Positions 16,842 through 24,107 of a stretch of 51,601 bases of DNA are shown here, in pieces; position 1 is the first letter of the stretch, and every line of letters begins with the position of its first letter. The stretch spans positions 1 to 51,601 of the forward strand of contig JANQFR010000004.1 in assembly GCA_028277745.1 (NCBI GenBank). Direction: 5' to 3'. The position numbers and the translations under genes are program-made. The notes beneath the pieces were generated by a model. It was not told where the DNA came from, did not search any database, and was given only the letters and a program-made list of their open reading frames with translations. The DNA comes from Phycisphaeraceae bacterium (lineage in GTDB: Bacteria; Planctomycetota; Phycisphaerae; Phycisphaerales; Phycisphaeraceae).

Positions 16842-18874
16842 GCGCTTCCCACCCCCTGCCCGTGCTGGACCGGCCGACCCCCACGCCGCCGACCGACGGC
16901 GGGGCCGCCTGCGTCGCGCTGGTCGGCAACCCCAACGCCGGCAAAACCACCCTCTTCAACCGGCTCACCGGGCTCAACGCCAAGACCGCCAACTTCCCCG
17001 GCACCACCCTCGAGTGCCGGCTCGGCCACGCCCGCGTCGACGGGCTCGCCCTCACCCTGCTCGACCTGCCGGGCCTCTACGGCCTGACCACCGGCCACCT
17101 CGAAGAGCAGCTCGCCGCCGACGCCCTCGTCGGCCGCGTCCCCAAGCTGCCCCATCCCGATGCCGCCGTGGTCGTGGTCGACGCCACCGCCCTCGACCGC
17201 CACCTCTACCTCGCGTCCCAGGTCCGCGAGTTGGGTGTGCCCACCCTCATCGCGCTCAACATGGCCGACCTCGCCCGCAAGCAGGGCATCGAGATCGACC
17301 TGCCCGCCCTGTCGGCCGAGTTCGGCTGTCCGGTCGTCGCGGTGTCGGCCCGGACCGGCGAAGGAATCGAGACGCTGGCGCACGAACTGCAGACGCTGCT
17401 CAACGCCGAGGCGCACCCGCCCGCGCCCGAGTCGATCACCGCGTGCACCGAATGCGACGGCTGCCCCCACACCGCCCGGCACCGCTGGGCGGGCGAGGTG
17501 TCCCGGCGGACCTCCAAAACCACCCGCCGCTCGATCCGCCGGGCGACCGACGCGTTCGACCGTTTCGCCGTCCAGCCCGTGTTCGGCGTCCTGCTGTTCG
17601 CCGTCATCATGGCCGGGCTGTTCGTCGCCATCTTCTGGGCCGCGTCTTACCCAATGGACCTGATCGAAGCCGGCGTCGCCCAGCTCGGCAACGCGGCCGG
17701 GGCCGTCCTGCCCGAGGGGGACGTGCGGTCGTTCGTGGTCGACGGCGTGATCGCGGGCGTCGGCAGCGTGATCGTCTTCCTGCCGCAGATCTGCATCCTC
17801 TTCTTCGGGCTGACCCTGCTCGAAGACACCGGCTACCTCGCCCGGGCCGCGCTGGTCATGGACCGGCTGATGGTCAAGGTCGGCCTGCCGGGCAAGGCGT
17901 TCGTCCCCATGCTCTCGGCCCACGCCTGCGCCATCCCCGCCATCATGTCGACCCGCGTGATCGACTCGACGCGCGACCGGCTGCTGACCATCCTTATCCT
18001 CCCGTTGCTCACCTGTTCCGCGCGTCTGCCGGTGTACGCGATGGTGACCGCCCTGCTCTTCGCCGACCAGCCGATCATCGGCGGGCTGGTGTTCTTCGGC
18101 GCCTACGCCCTGGGCATCCTCGCGGCGCTGAGCGTCGCGTTTGTCTTCAAGCGCACGATCCTGCCCGGCAAGCCCAAACCGCTGATCATCGAGTTGCCCG
18201 ACTACCGCGCGCCCTCGCTCCGCACCGCGCTGCTCACCACCTACGACCGCGGGCTGGTTTTCCTCAAGCAGGCGGGGACGATCATCCTGCTCATCTCCGT
18301 GGTCCTGTGGGTCTTGGCGACCTACCCGAAACTGCCAGAGGACCAGCTCGCCGCCGTCGCCAGCCCCGCCGACGCCGCGCTGGTCGCGTCGCTCGAAGCC
18401 CAGGATACCGACGCGGCCCGGGAGGAACTGGGCCTGCTGCACGCCCGGTACGCGGTCGCCCACTCCTTCGCCGGCCGACTCGGACGGCTGGTCGAGCCGG
18501 TCTTCGCCCCGCTGGGCTTCGACTGGCAGATCAACATCGGCGTCCTCTCCTCCTTCGCCGCGCGCGAGGTCGTGGTGGCGACCCTCGCCATCGTCTACGG
18601 CCTCGGCGAAGACGCCGCCGAAGACACCCCCACCCTCACCCAGACCCTCGCGCAGCAGACCCGGCCCGACGGCACGCCCGTGTTCAACCTCGCCACGTCA
18701 TTGAGCCTGCTGGTCTTCTTCGTGCTCGCCATGCAGTGCCTGCCCACCCAGGCCGTCGCCCGCCGCGAGACCGGCTCATGGAAGTGGCCGCTGCTCCAAC
18801 TCGGCTACATGACCGCCCTCGCCTACCTCGCCGCCCTGGCGACGTATCAGGTCACGAGCCTGTTCATGGCGTGA
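16838..18874 (+). CDS. feoB: Ferrous iron transporter FeoB
   Basis: This 678-residue inner-membrane Fe(II) importer has an N-terminal G domain: G1 GNPNAGKTT at 30-38, G3 DLPGLYGL at 76-83 and G4 NMAD near 136. A helical linker with two cysteine pairs (CTECDGCPH near 205) follows, then about eight membrane segments with the Gate motifs CAIPAIMSTR and CSARLPVYAM. Near the end lies another conserved gate segment (AREVVVATLAIVYG). The Cys pair in the linker is not universal and may sense or bind iron. It is somewhat shorter than the E. coli protein because it lacks the C-terminal cytoplasmic extension. The start is GTG. Confidence 0.96.
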   Translation: MSASHPLPVLDRPTPTPPTDGGAACVALVGNPNAGKTTLFNRLTGLNAKTANFPGTTLECRLGHARVDGLALTLLDLPGLYGLTTGHLEEQLAADALVGRVPKLPHPDAAVVVVDATALDRHLYLASQVRELGVPTLIALNMADLARKQGIEIDLPALSAEFGCPVVAVSARTGEGIETLAHELQTLLNAEAHPPAPESITACTECDGCPHTARHRWAGEVSRRTSKTTRRSIRRATDAFDRFAVQPVFGVLLFAVIMAGLFVAIFWAASYPMDLIEAGVAQLGNAAGAVLPEGDVRSFVVDGVIAGVGSVIVFLPQICILFFGLTLLEDTGYLARAALVMDRLMVKVGLPGKAFVPMLSAHACAIPAIMSTRVIDSTRDRLLTILILPLLTCSARLPVYAMVTALLFADQPIIGGLVFFGAYALGILAALSVAFVFKRTILPGKPKPLIIELPDYRAPSLRTALLTTYDRGLVFLKQAGTIILLISVVLWVLATYPKLPEDQLAAVASPADAALVASLEAQDTDAAREELGLLHARYAVAHSFAGRLGRLVEPVFAPLGFDWQINIGVLSSFAAREVVVATLAIVYGLGEDAAEDTPTLTQTLAQQTRPDGTPVFNLATSLSLLVFFVLAMQCLPTQAVARRETGSWKWPLLQLGYMTALAYLAALATYQVTSLFMA

Positions 18875-18909
18875 GGTGGGTCGGTTTTCAATCAACCGCC
18901 CCGCCTCTG

Positions 18910-19395
18910 TTACCCCAGTGACGCGGCAAACAAATACATCAAGCACGCGATCGCTGAAGCGAAGGTCCGGACGTGGTTCCATCGTGTCCAGACAAGGACG
19001 TAGCGGTTCCAAACCGCAATCGCATCAGAGCGGTCGCTTTGCACGCCCGCCAACGCATCGTTCAGCGGCACGTTGAAAACAATCGTGAAGATGATGACGC
19101 CGATGAGATAGAACGCCCCACCGGCCAACAGAAACGGCCCGATGGGCGCGGACCATTGCCAGATCGCCAGGCCCGCCAATATGAGGCTGCAGACCGCGGT
19201 CCCGAAGAATACCGGCATGAACAGGGACCGCAGGATCGTTGAGTTGATCGACTGCATCGCCGCAATCCCGGCTTCTGGCGCGATCCGAGAGAAAGCCGGC
19301 ATGATAAAGGTTGAGAATGCGAAGAACACTCCCGCAATCAACCCGCTGCCCAAGATCGCGGCCCAAGACAGAATCAATACGATCTGCGTCATCAT
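18910..19395 (-). CDS. DUF1772-family small integral membrane protein
   Basis: This is a 161-residue protein with four membrane helices. Family signatures are the N-terminal GSGLIAGVFFAFSTFIMPAF, the conserved NVPLNDALA after the third helix, and the WTRWNHVRTFAS segment before the fourth. DUF1772 proteins include fungal anthrone oxygenases, but bacterial members have no established reaction. It converges with feoB 36 bp away and is followed by a DUF488 gene on the same strand. ATGs at 19395 and 19392 are adjacent. Confidence 0.82.
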   Translation of the reverse strand: MMTQIVLILSWAAILGSGLIAGVFFAFSTFIMPAFSRIAPEAGIAAMQSINSTILRSLFMPVFFGTAVCSLILAGLAIWQWSAPIGPFLLAGGAFYLIGVIIFTIVFNVPLNDALAGVQSDRSDAIAVWNRYVLVWTRWNHVRTFASAIACLMYLFAASLG

Positions 19396-19438
19396 GGCGG
19401 CCGTCTCCTTTCTTCGTGAAGCGGCTCGAAGGTTGTTT

Positions 19439-19801
19439 CTAACGCTTGTTCGAAGTGAATTGTGTTAGATACGCACGCAACACCGGGGCGTGATTGTGGA
19501 CGGTGTCCTTGGCGGCGTAGAGCAGGGTCATGTCGCGGCCCCGCGCGGCGGCCAGCAGCTCGTCGATCAGGCCGCGGCGGTCGGCCAGCTCTGCGCGGTA
19601 TCGATCGGCGAAGGCGTCGAACCGGGAGGGGTCGTGGTTGAACCATTGGCGCAGCTCGGTGCTGGGCGCCAGGTCCTTGGCCCAGTGGTCGATCCCGGCG
19701 GCGTCTTTGCGGACGCCGCGCGGCCAGAGGCGGTCGATGAGGACGCGGAAGCCGTCGTCTTCCGCCGGGGGGTCGTAGATGCGCTTGGTCTTGATCCGCA
19801 C
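19439..19801 (-). CDS. DUF488-family protein (YeaO-like)
   Basis: This is a 120-residue soluble protein with the family opening IKTKRIYDPPAEDDGFRVLIDRLWPRGV, the central LRQWFNHDPSRFDAFADRYRAEL and the closing LLYAAKDTVHNHAPVL. DUF488 proteins are small single-domain proteins of uncertain function, sometimes linked with DNA or nucleotide chemistry; no activity is proven. The gene follows the DUF2071 gene by only a few bases on the same strand, so it may be the last member of that operon. Confidence 0.88.
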   Translation of the reverse strand: MRIKTKRIYDPPAEDDGFRVLIDRLWPRGVRKDAAGIDHWAKDLAPSTELRQWFNHDPSRFDAFADRYRAELADRRGLIDELLAAARGRDMTLLYAAKDTVHNHAPVLRAYLTQFTSNKR

Positions 19802-19811
19802 TTCTATCAGT

Positions 19812-20594
19812 CTACACCGCGTGCCGCAGCCGGGGAGGTGTCGCGGCGCGGATCGACGCGGGCATCAGCCGGCGTCGGCGGCCCAGGGTCCAGCGATAAT
19901 CGACCGGGTCGACGCGCACCGCCCACTCCAACGCAGCATCACGCTGATCGAGCTGGTCGAAAAGGCCCCAGTGCGCATCACTGACCGACACCGGCGTCTC
20001 GTGCCAGGCGGCGGGGTCGCGGCGGACCTCGGTCAAGACCGCGTGCCCGCCGTGGACCGCCAGGGCCCGCGGCCGATAGCAGCAGAACTCGGCGGCGTCG
20101 AGCGGCGTGGGGAAGCAGGAGCCCGTCGGCCGGGTCAACGCCGCGGCGCCTGCGTCCGACACCGTAACCCGCGACGCGACGTCGCCGTCGATCGTAAGAT
20201 CGACCCGTTGATCATCCGCGTCGAGCGTGATGCGGCTCAGATGAAAACGGAAGTCGCTCATGCGGTTGCCCAACGCGGTGATGAACCGGTGGTCGGCGTC
20301 GGACCGCACGAAGTACAGGCCGTGCAGGCGCTCGGCGTTGTCCGCCAGGGCGTGGACCATCAGGCGGTACGCGACGTGGTGGTAATCGATCCCCAGGGCC
20401 GCGGGCGCGCCGGCGAGGCGGATCGCGCGCACACGACAGAGGACGATGTTCCAGAACGCCCACGGCCCGCGCGTGGTGAGTGTGAGCCCGGGCGGCAACA
20501 GGCGAGCAACGCGCTCAGCGGGCGTGCGGTAGGTCAGCAGCACGCACGGGTCGAGGCGGCCGACGGCGGTGAGGGGAACGGGCGGGAGATTCAT
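19812..20594 (-). CDS. DUF2071-family protein (acetoacetate-decarboxylase-like fold)
   Basis: This is a 260-residue cytoplasmic protein. The family start is clear (VLLTYRTPAERVARLLPPGLTLTTRGPWAFWNIVLCRV), followed by YRLMVHALADNAERLHGLYFVRSDAD and the C-terminal DAALEWAVRVDPVDYRW. DUF2071 (B. subtilis YqjF type) has an acetoacetate-decarboxylase-like barrel with unknown substrates. Its ATG overlaps the stop of the upstream membrane protein (ATGA). It is the fourth gene of a tightly overlapped operon with DCC, DoxX-like and membrane proteins, a combination that hints at a membrane redox function. Confidence 0.82.
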   Translation of the reverse strand: MNLPPVPLTAVGRLDPCVLLTYRTPAERVARLLPPGLTLTTRGPWAFWNIVLCRVRAIRLAGAPAALGIDYHHVAYRLMVHALADNAERLHGLYFVRSDADHRFITALGNRMSDFRFHLSRITLDADDQRVDLTIDGDVASRVTVSDAGAAALTRPTGSCFPTPLDAAEFCCYRPRALAVHGGHAVLTEVRRDPAAWHETPVSVSDAHWGLFDQLDQRDAALEWAVRVDPVDYRWTLGRRRRLMPASIRAATPPRLRHAV

Positions 20595-21040
20595 GACAAG
20601 ACTCCTTGCAGGGCGGTGAGCAGCCCGAGGAACGACACAAACGGGCCGTTGAGGGCGACGACCCACAACCCCGCGGCCACGGCGGGGCGGAGCGGTGAAA
20701 GAACGGTGAACGCCGCGCCCATCGCGACGTCGGCCGCGACGAGCACCGCGATCTGAGCCGGGAGCGTCGGCGGCGTCAGCGCGGCGCCGAGCAGCAGCAC
20801 CGCCAGGCCCACCGGCATGGTCCGCAGACACACGTCGGCCTGCCGCCAGACCCGGCCCGGCGCCCGGTCGGCGTAAAGCAGCCCCAGCCCCAGCACCGGC
20901 CACGACAGCGCCGCCGCCAGCGCGACGTGCTGCGCCCACGGCGACCCCGCCGCGTAACCCAGCACCCACGCGTAGCCGATCGTGCCGACCCACGCGGCGG
21001 CGAACAACAGCCCACGATCGATCGGACGCAACGCGGTCAT
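20591..21040 (-). CDS. Small integral membrane protein in the DCC-DoxX-DUF2071 operon
   Basis: This is a 149-residue protein with four predicted membrane helices (LLFAAAWVGTIGYAWVLGYAA, HVALAAALSWPVLGLGLLYA, GLAVLLLGAALTPP, and AGLWVVALNGPFVSFLGLL). No polar catalytic motif stands out. It overlaps both neighbours by 4 bp (ATGA at each end), so its stoichiometric expression with the DoxX-like and DUF2071 proteins is likely. The family is not recognised, and the role is inferred only from the operon. Confidence 0.7.
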   Translation of the reverse strand: MTALRPIDRGLLFAAAWVGTIGYAWVLGYAAGSPWAQHVALAAALSWPVLGLGLLYADRAPGRVWRQADVCLRTMPVGLAVLLLGAALTPPTLPAQIAVLVAADVAMGAAFTVLSPLRPAVAAGLWVVALNGPFVSFLGLLTALQGVLS

Positions 21041-21471
21041 GCCACGACCTTTCGTTCGGGGTCGGCAAGCGTCCACAGCAGCGCCGCCGCGGCGAGCAGG
21101 CCGAGGTTCTTGACGATCCCGCCGTACGGGTCCGCGACGCTCATCGGATCGAGCGTCAGCGCCGCCGCGGTGAAGAAGCACAGCGCGACGATCGAGATGC
21201 CCAGCGCCAGACGCTCCGCGGCCCCGCTCGCCAGCCACAGCCCGCCGGCGATCTGGCACACGCCCAAGAAGGCCAGAGTGAACGCGGGGCTGACGATCAC
21301 CATCCCGCTGCGGTCGACCAGGTCGAGCTCTTCGGGCTTGACCACCAGCAGCTTGGGGACCAGGCCCTCGAGGACCCACACCGTGGCGTAGAGCAGCCGG
21401 GCGAACGCGCGGGCCCGGCCGAGCCGGTCGGGCGCGAGCACGTCTTCCAGATGGTGCACGAGCGGGGTCAT
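21037..21471 (-). CDS. DoxX-like membrane protein
   Basis: This is a 144-residue protein with four membrane helices in the DoxX/DoxD arrangement. The first helix (LLYATVWVLEGLVPKLL) is followed by the usual polar loop. Then come FTLAFLGVCQIAGGLWLASG, ALGISIVALCFFTAAALTL and IVKNLGLLAAAALLWTL, the NLGLLAAA segment being typical. Some DoxX proteins work with thiol-disulfide partners in membrane redox stress responses, which suits the DCC-type gene directly upstream. The start overlaps the DCC stop (ATGA). Confidence 0.78.
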   Translation of the reverse strand: MTPLVHHLEDVLAPDRLGRARAFARLLYATVWVLEGLVPKLLVVKPEELDLVDRSGMVIVSPAFTLAFLGVCQIAGGLWLASGAAERLALGISIVALCFFTAAALTLDPMSVADPYGGIVKNLGLLAAAALLWTLADPERKVVA

Positions 21472-21980
21472 GACCGGTGCTCCACGGCGGCGCCCGTCTG
21501 GGCACGGGCGACGAGGCGATCGAACGCGTCGCGCTTGGCATCGGCAGGCGCGGCGCAGCGGGGCGGGTCGGGGGCGTAGCGCAGGGCTTCCTCAAGGTCG
21601 GCGGCGTTCTGTCGGCCCATGAGCTTGGAGAACCGGCGGCGGTTGCCAGCGACCAGGGCGTAGGCCCGCCGGGCGTAGGGCCGGAAGGCGGGCTTGCCGA
21701 GGGTCATGGCCAGGCCGCGGTAGTCGCGCAGGGCGTAGAGGCACATGATCCAGGCGCGGGTGTCGCGGAAGACCTGGCCGTCGTCGCCGACCGCGATCAA
21801 CTCGTCGGGTTGGCCGTCGGGGTCGACGCGTTGCCGGAGGCTGGGGAAGCGTCGCCTGGCTTCGTCGCCACCCTGGGCGAGGAACTCGAGCGGCAGGAGC
21901 TGGTCCTGTCGCTGGAGCCAGGCCTTGCAGCGGAGGCAGAAGCCGCAGGTGGGGTCGTAGAGGACGGTGAGGCGTTTCAT
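21468..21980 (-). CDS. DCC-family thiol-disulfide oxidoreductase-like protein (DUF393)
   Basis: This is a 170-residue protein with the family hallmark YDPTCGFCLRC at residues 8-18. C12 and C15 form the CxxC pair and a third cysteine sits at 18. The rest follows the thioredoxin-like DCC pattern (WLQRQDQLLPLEFLAQ, GQVFRDTRAWIMCLYALRDYRG). The activity is presumed thiol-disulfide exchange. It opens an operon of four genes whose stops and starts all overlap. Unlike most family members, the motif starts YDPTC rather than YDGxC. Confidence 0.85.
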   Translation of the reverse strand: MKRLTVLYDPTCGFCLRCKAWLQRQDQLLPLEFLAQGGDEARRRFPSLRQRVDPDGQPDELIAVGDDGQVFRDTRAWIMCLYALRDYRGLAMTLGKPAFRPYARRAYALVAGNRRRFSKLMGRQNAADLEEALRYAPDPPRCAAPADAKRDAFDRLVARAQTGAAVEHRS

Positions 21981-22080
21981 GGTTTTCAGGGGGTAAGGGT
22001 GTAGGGTTCAGGGTTTGGGAGAAGGAGCCGGCCGGGACCGGGCCGCCCCCGGTCGGGGTCCGGCCGGCCGGCTCGCGGGT

Positions 22081-22473
22081 TCACGCGGGCAGGACCTCGT
22101 CGGCGTCCACGGGCGGCAGCGCCTTTTCGAGGCGTTTGCGTTTGTGGATGCGGTTGAAGAGGTACAGGTTGAAAAAGTGCATCACGCCCAGCACGACGAG
22201 GACGAGGCCGATTTTCGTGCTGAGGAACTCGACGGCGGTCGGCAGGTTGGTCGGCTTGTCGCCGTAGCGCAGGGCAAGGGTGGCGTAGCCGATGTTGATG
22301 AGGTAGAAGCCGACGACGAGCAGGTGGTTGACCGAGTCGGCGAGCTTCTCGTTGCCGTCGAAAGCGTCGACGAGGAATTGCCGGCCGTTGCGGTGGAGGG
22401 TGCGGGCGACCCAGACGGTCAGCGCGATGCTGAGGGGGATGTAGAAGGCGTAAGCCCAGGTGGTGGGGTCCAT
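22081..22473 (-). CDS. Small integral membrane protein, target of the adjacent GbsR-type regulator
   Basis: This is a 130-residue protein with three membrane helices (AYAFYIPLSIALTVWVARTL, LLVVGFYLINIGYATLALRYG and IGLVLVVLGVMHFFNLYLFNRI) and a basic, then acidic, C-terminal tail. I do not recognise the family. AGGAG lies 7 bp before the ATG. Between it and the upstream regulator gene sits an operator-like palindrome (22505-22522) matching the one in front of the regulator, so the two genes are probably co-controlled. A transport or membrane-stress role would be guesswork. Confidence 0.72.
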   Translation of the reverse strand: MDPTTWAYAFYIPLSIALTVWVARTLHRNGRQFLVDAFDGNEKLADSVNHLLVVGFYLINIGYATLALRYGDKPTNLPTAVEFLSTKIGLVLVVLGVMHFFNLYLFNRIHKRKRLEKALPPVDADEVLPA

Positions 22474-22504
22474 GTCGATCTCCTTTGGGTTGGAATAACT
22501 GTTA

Positions 22505-22522
22505 TTTCTGTCAAAACTGAAA
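22505..22522. promoter_or_regulatory. Operator-like palindrome upstream of the small membrane protein
   Basis: TTTCTGTCAAAACTGAAA matches the site at 23082-23099 in 14 of 18 positions, with the right half-site ACTGAAA intact. It lies about 32 bp upstream of the membrane-protein ATG. It is inferred to bind the GbsR-type regulator encoded between the two sites. Confidence 0.55.
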
Positions 22523-22544
22523 TTCGGGGTGAAATAAAAAACGC

Positions 22545-23069
22545 TCACGACGCCAGGCCGAGCATCTTGGGGACGCGCCGGCCCATCTTGATGAACTTGA
22601 TCAACGCCCCCTGCGGCAGGCGGGTGATCTGCAGGTACCACGCCGACATCGACTCGACCAGGTCCGCCAGGTCGCCCAGCCGCTGGCGGGTGACCGGGTC
22701 CTTGTCGCCCGCCTCTTCGACGCACTCGCGCAGCAGGGCCATGGTCGGGTCGATCTCCCGGCGTTTACGCTCGTCGAGGATGCGGCGGAACATCTCCCAC
22801 ACGTCCTGCATCGCCTCGAAGTGGTCGCGGCGGTCGCCCAGGACGTGGACCGTCTTGACGATGCCCCACGACTGCAGCTCGCGGAGGCTGGTGCTCACGT
22901 TGGACCGGGCCACGCTCAGTGCGGCGGCGATGTCCTCGGCGTGCATCGGCTCGGGGCTGAGGTAGAGCAGCGCGTGGATCTGGGCGACCGTGCGGTTGAC
23001 CCCCCACCGCGCGCCCATCTCCCCCCAGTGGAGGACGAACTTTTCCTGGACGGGGGTGAGGCGGGTCAT
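22545..23069 (-). CDS. GbsR/MarR-family transcriptional regulator (COG1510)
   Basis: This is a 174-residue regulator. The N-terminal EKFVLHWGEMGARWGVNRTVAQIHALLYLSPEPMHAEDIAAALSVARSNVSTSLRELQSWGIV is the classical GbsR winged helix, with VARSNVSTSLREL as the recognition helix. A helical dimerisation part follows. In Bacillus the founding member controls choline/glycine-betaine uptake; other members control diverse membrane genes. No osmolyte genes are near here. An 18-bp palindrome lies 13 bp upstream of its ATG and a similar one lies before the next gene, which suggests autoregulation plus control of the small membrane protein. Confidence 0.87.
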   Translation of the reverse strand: MTRLTPVQEKFVLHWGEMGARWGVNRTVAQIHALLYLSPEPMHAEDIAAALSVARSNVSTSLRELQSWGIVKTVHVLGDRRDHFEAMQDVWEMFRRILDERKRREIDPTMALLRECVEEAGDKDPVTRQRLGDLADLVESMSAWYLQITRLPQGALIKFIKMGRRVPKMLGLAS

Positions 23070-23081
23070 GACGTTTACTCT

Positions 23082-23099
23082 TTTCAGTAATGACTGAAA
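23082..23099. promoter_or_regulatory. Operator-like palindrome upstream of the GbsR-type regulator
   Basis: TTTCAGT-AATG-ACTGAAA is a perfect 7-4-7 inverted repeat immediately before the regulator gene. A second, imperfect copy lies in front of the next gene downstream. Paired sites flanking a winged-helix regulator are what autoregulation looks like. Confidence 0.65.
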
Positions 23100-23151
23100 T
23101 ATACGACATCCCCGCCGCCGCGTCAACCCCCGGACCTTTCCGCTTCGGGGT

Positions 23152-23304
23152 GGAACCGCAGATGAACGCAGATCAACGCAGATTTCTGGAACCAACACGG
23201 ATCTGTTAGAACCATGCCGATCTGTTTGACTCGATCATGACGGATCCAAAACATTCTCTTGATCTGACTCTGATCCGCGTTTATCCGCGTTCATCTGCGG
23301 TTTC
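23152..23304. repeat. Long inverted repeat built from GAACGCAGATCAACGCAGAT-type units
   Basis: The left arm (23152-23183) is GGAACCGCAGAT followed by two GAACGCAGAT-like units. The right arm (23270-23304) is the reverse complement in outline (GATCCGCGTTTATCCGCG, then TTCATCTGCGG). The arms pair over about 30 bp with several mismatches around an ~85-bp AT-richer centre that itself contains CGGATC/GATCTG pieces. Repeats of this wording are found in intergenic regions of several bacterial phyla. Here it separates two oppositely oriented transcription units. Confidence 0.75.
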
Positions 23305-23394
23305 ATCTTCTAAACCAAGGGGCTCACCCCGTCGCGATTGACTTGGGGGGTCGGGCGGGAGACGATAGACAGGCTGTCCTTATTGAGGTGCGCT

Positions 23395-23535
23395 ATGTTG
23401 AAGAAGCTTTTTCTGATGGTGGTGCTGGGGGTCTTCGCGGCGTCGCTTGCGGGTTGTTACTACCAAAAGACCGATAAGCGGACAGGCAAGACGCAGAGCA
23501 TTTCCGCTCAAGAGTACGATCAGCTGAACCGGTAG
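23395..23535 (+). CDS. Very small lipoprotein
   Basis: This is a 46-residue protein with a full lipoprotein signal: KK, a hydrophobic core (LFLMVVLGVFAASL) and the lipobox LAGC with the cysteine at residue 20. Only 26 residues remain after cleavage (YYQKTDKRTGKTQSISAQ and a short tail), which are basic and polar. This is similar in size to entericidin-type lipoproteins but without sequence resemblance. GAGGTG lies 7 bp before the ATG. It is monocistronic. The family is not recognised. Confidence 0.75.
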   Translation: MLKKLFLMVVLGVFAASLAGCYYQKTDKRTGKTQSISAQEYDQLNR

Positions 23536-24107
23536 CGGGCGGGCCCGGGCCGGTCGGGGCGGCGGCGCGGCGGTTTTTATCGGCGCGTGGGGTCGGGGTC
23601 TGCGCGGCTGGCGGGGTGATGCGGGGAATTTTGGTGGAAACGGTTGTTCATCTCTTAAGGAGCGCGCCGGTTATGACGATCAGGCAAAAGCGACGGCCGG
23701 CGGGTGTCGGCCGAGGCGAAGGAGTCGCCGCGAGCCGAACGGCGGCGTGGGTTCCGATAAAAAAGTTTGCCGGCTTGGGTGGGCCGAACGGCCGCGGGTC
23801 ACCGAACTAGAGCAGGCAGGCGAGTGGAACAGACGCCCTGCCGCGGACTCGTGACACGCAGGATGCATGGTTTCAGGACGGCGGCTCCGGGCCGCCGGTC
23901 AACCCCGCCACGGATGGTGGGAAGGAGATGGTCATGAAATGAGTGGCCGCCCACGCAAGGCAGCGAAACGGGGACGGCAACGTTTGCCGGACAACGCATC
24001 AGTCGGATCGGAGATCTGTGGACGTTCAAGGTTGGAATCCTTGGTTGAATTCACCCTAACCCAGAAGAACGTAACACGACACCGCGTGTTCACGGAGGCT
24101 CGAAACC
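23536..24107. other. Long leader region upstream of the flagellin gene
   Basis: This is 572 bp without a firm gene. A GC hairpin (GGCGGC-TCCGG-GCCGCC around 23880) lies in the middle. GAAGGAG at about 23922 precedes a five-codon mini-frame (ATG GTC ATG AAA TGA). GTTCCGATAA at 23751-23760 and GCCGAACG near 23786 loosely resemble sigma-28 -10 boxes, but neither has a matching -35 at proper spacing. I could not fix the flagellin promoter. Confidence 0.35.
23673..23810 (+). CDS. Possible small basic protein (45 residues) in the flagellin leader
   Basis: This is an uncertain gene. TTAAGGAG lies about 10 bp before an ATG that opens 45 codons rich in Arg, Gly and Ala (MTIRQKRRPAGVGRGEG at the start, KKFAGLGGPNGRGSPN at the end). 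It would be a basic, unstructured peptide. The composition could also be chance in GC-rich DNA. It could act as a leader peptide for the flagellin region, but nothing in the sequence shows attenuation. Confidence 0.25.
   Translation: MTIRQKRRPAGVGRGEGVAASRTAAWVPIKKFAGLGGPNGRGSPN

Noticed and set aside
16718..18463. A 581-codon frame antisense to feoB
   Set aside because: Gly/Asp/Arg-rich mirror of a certain FeoB gene, with no motif of its own.
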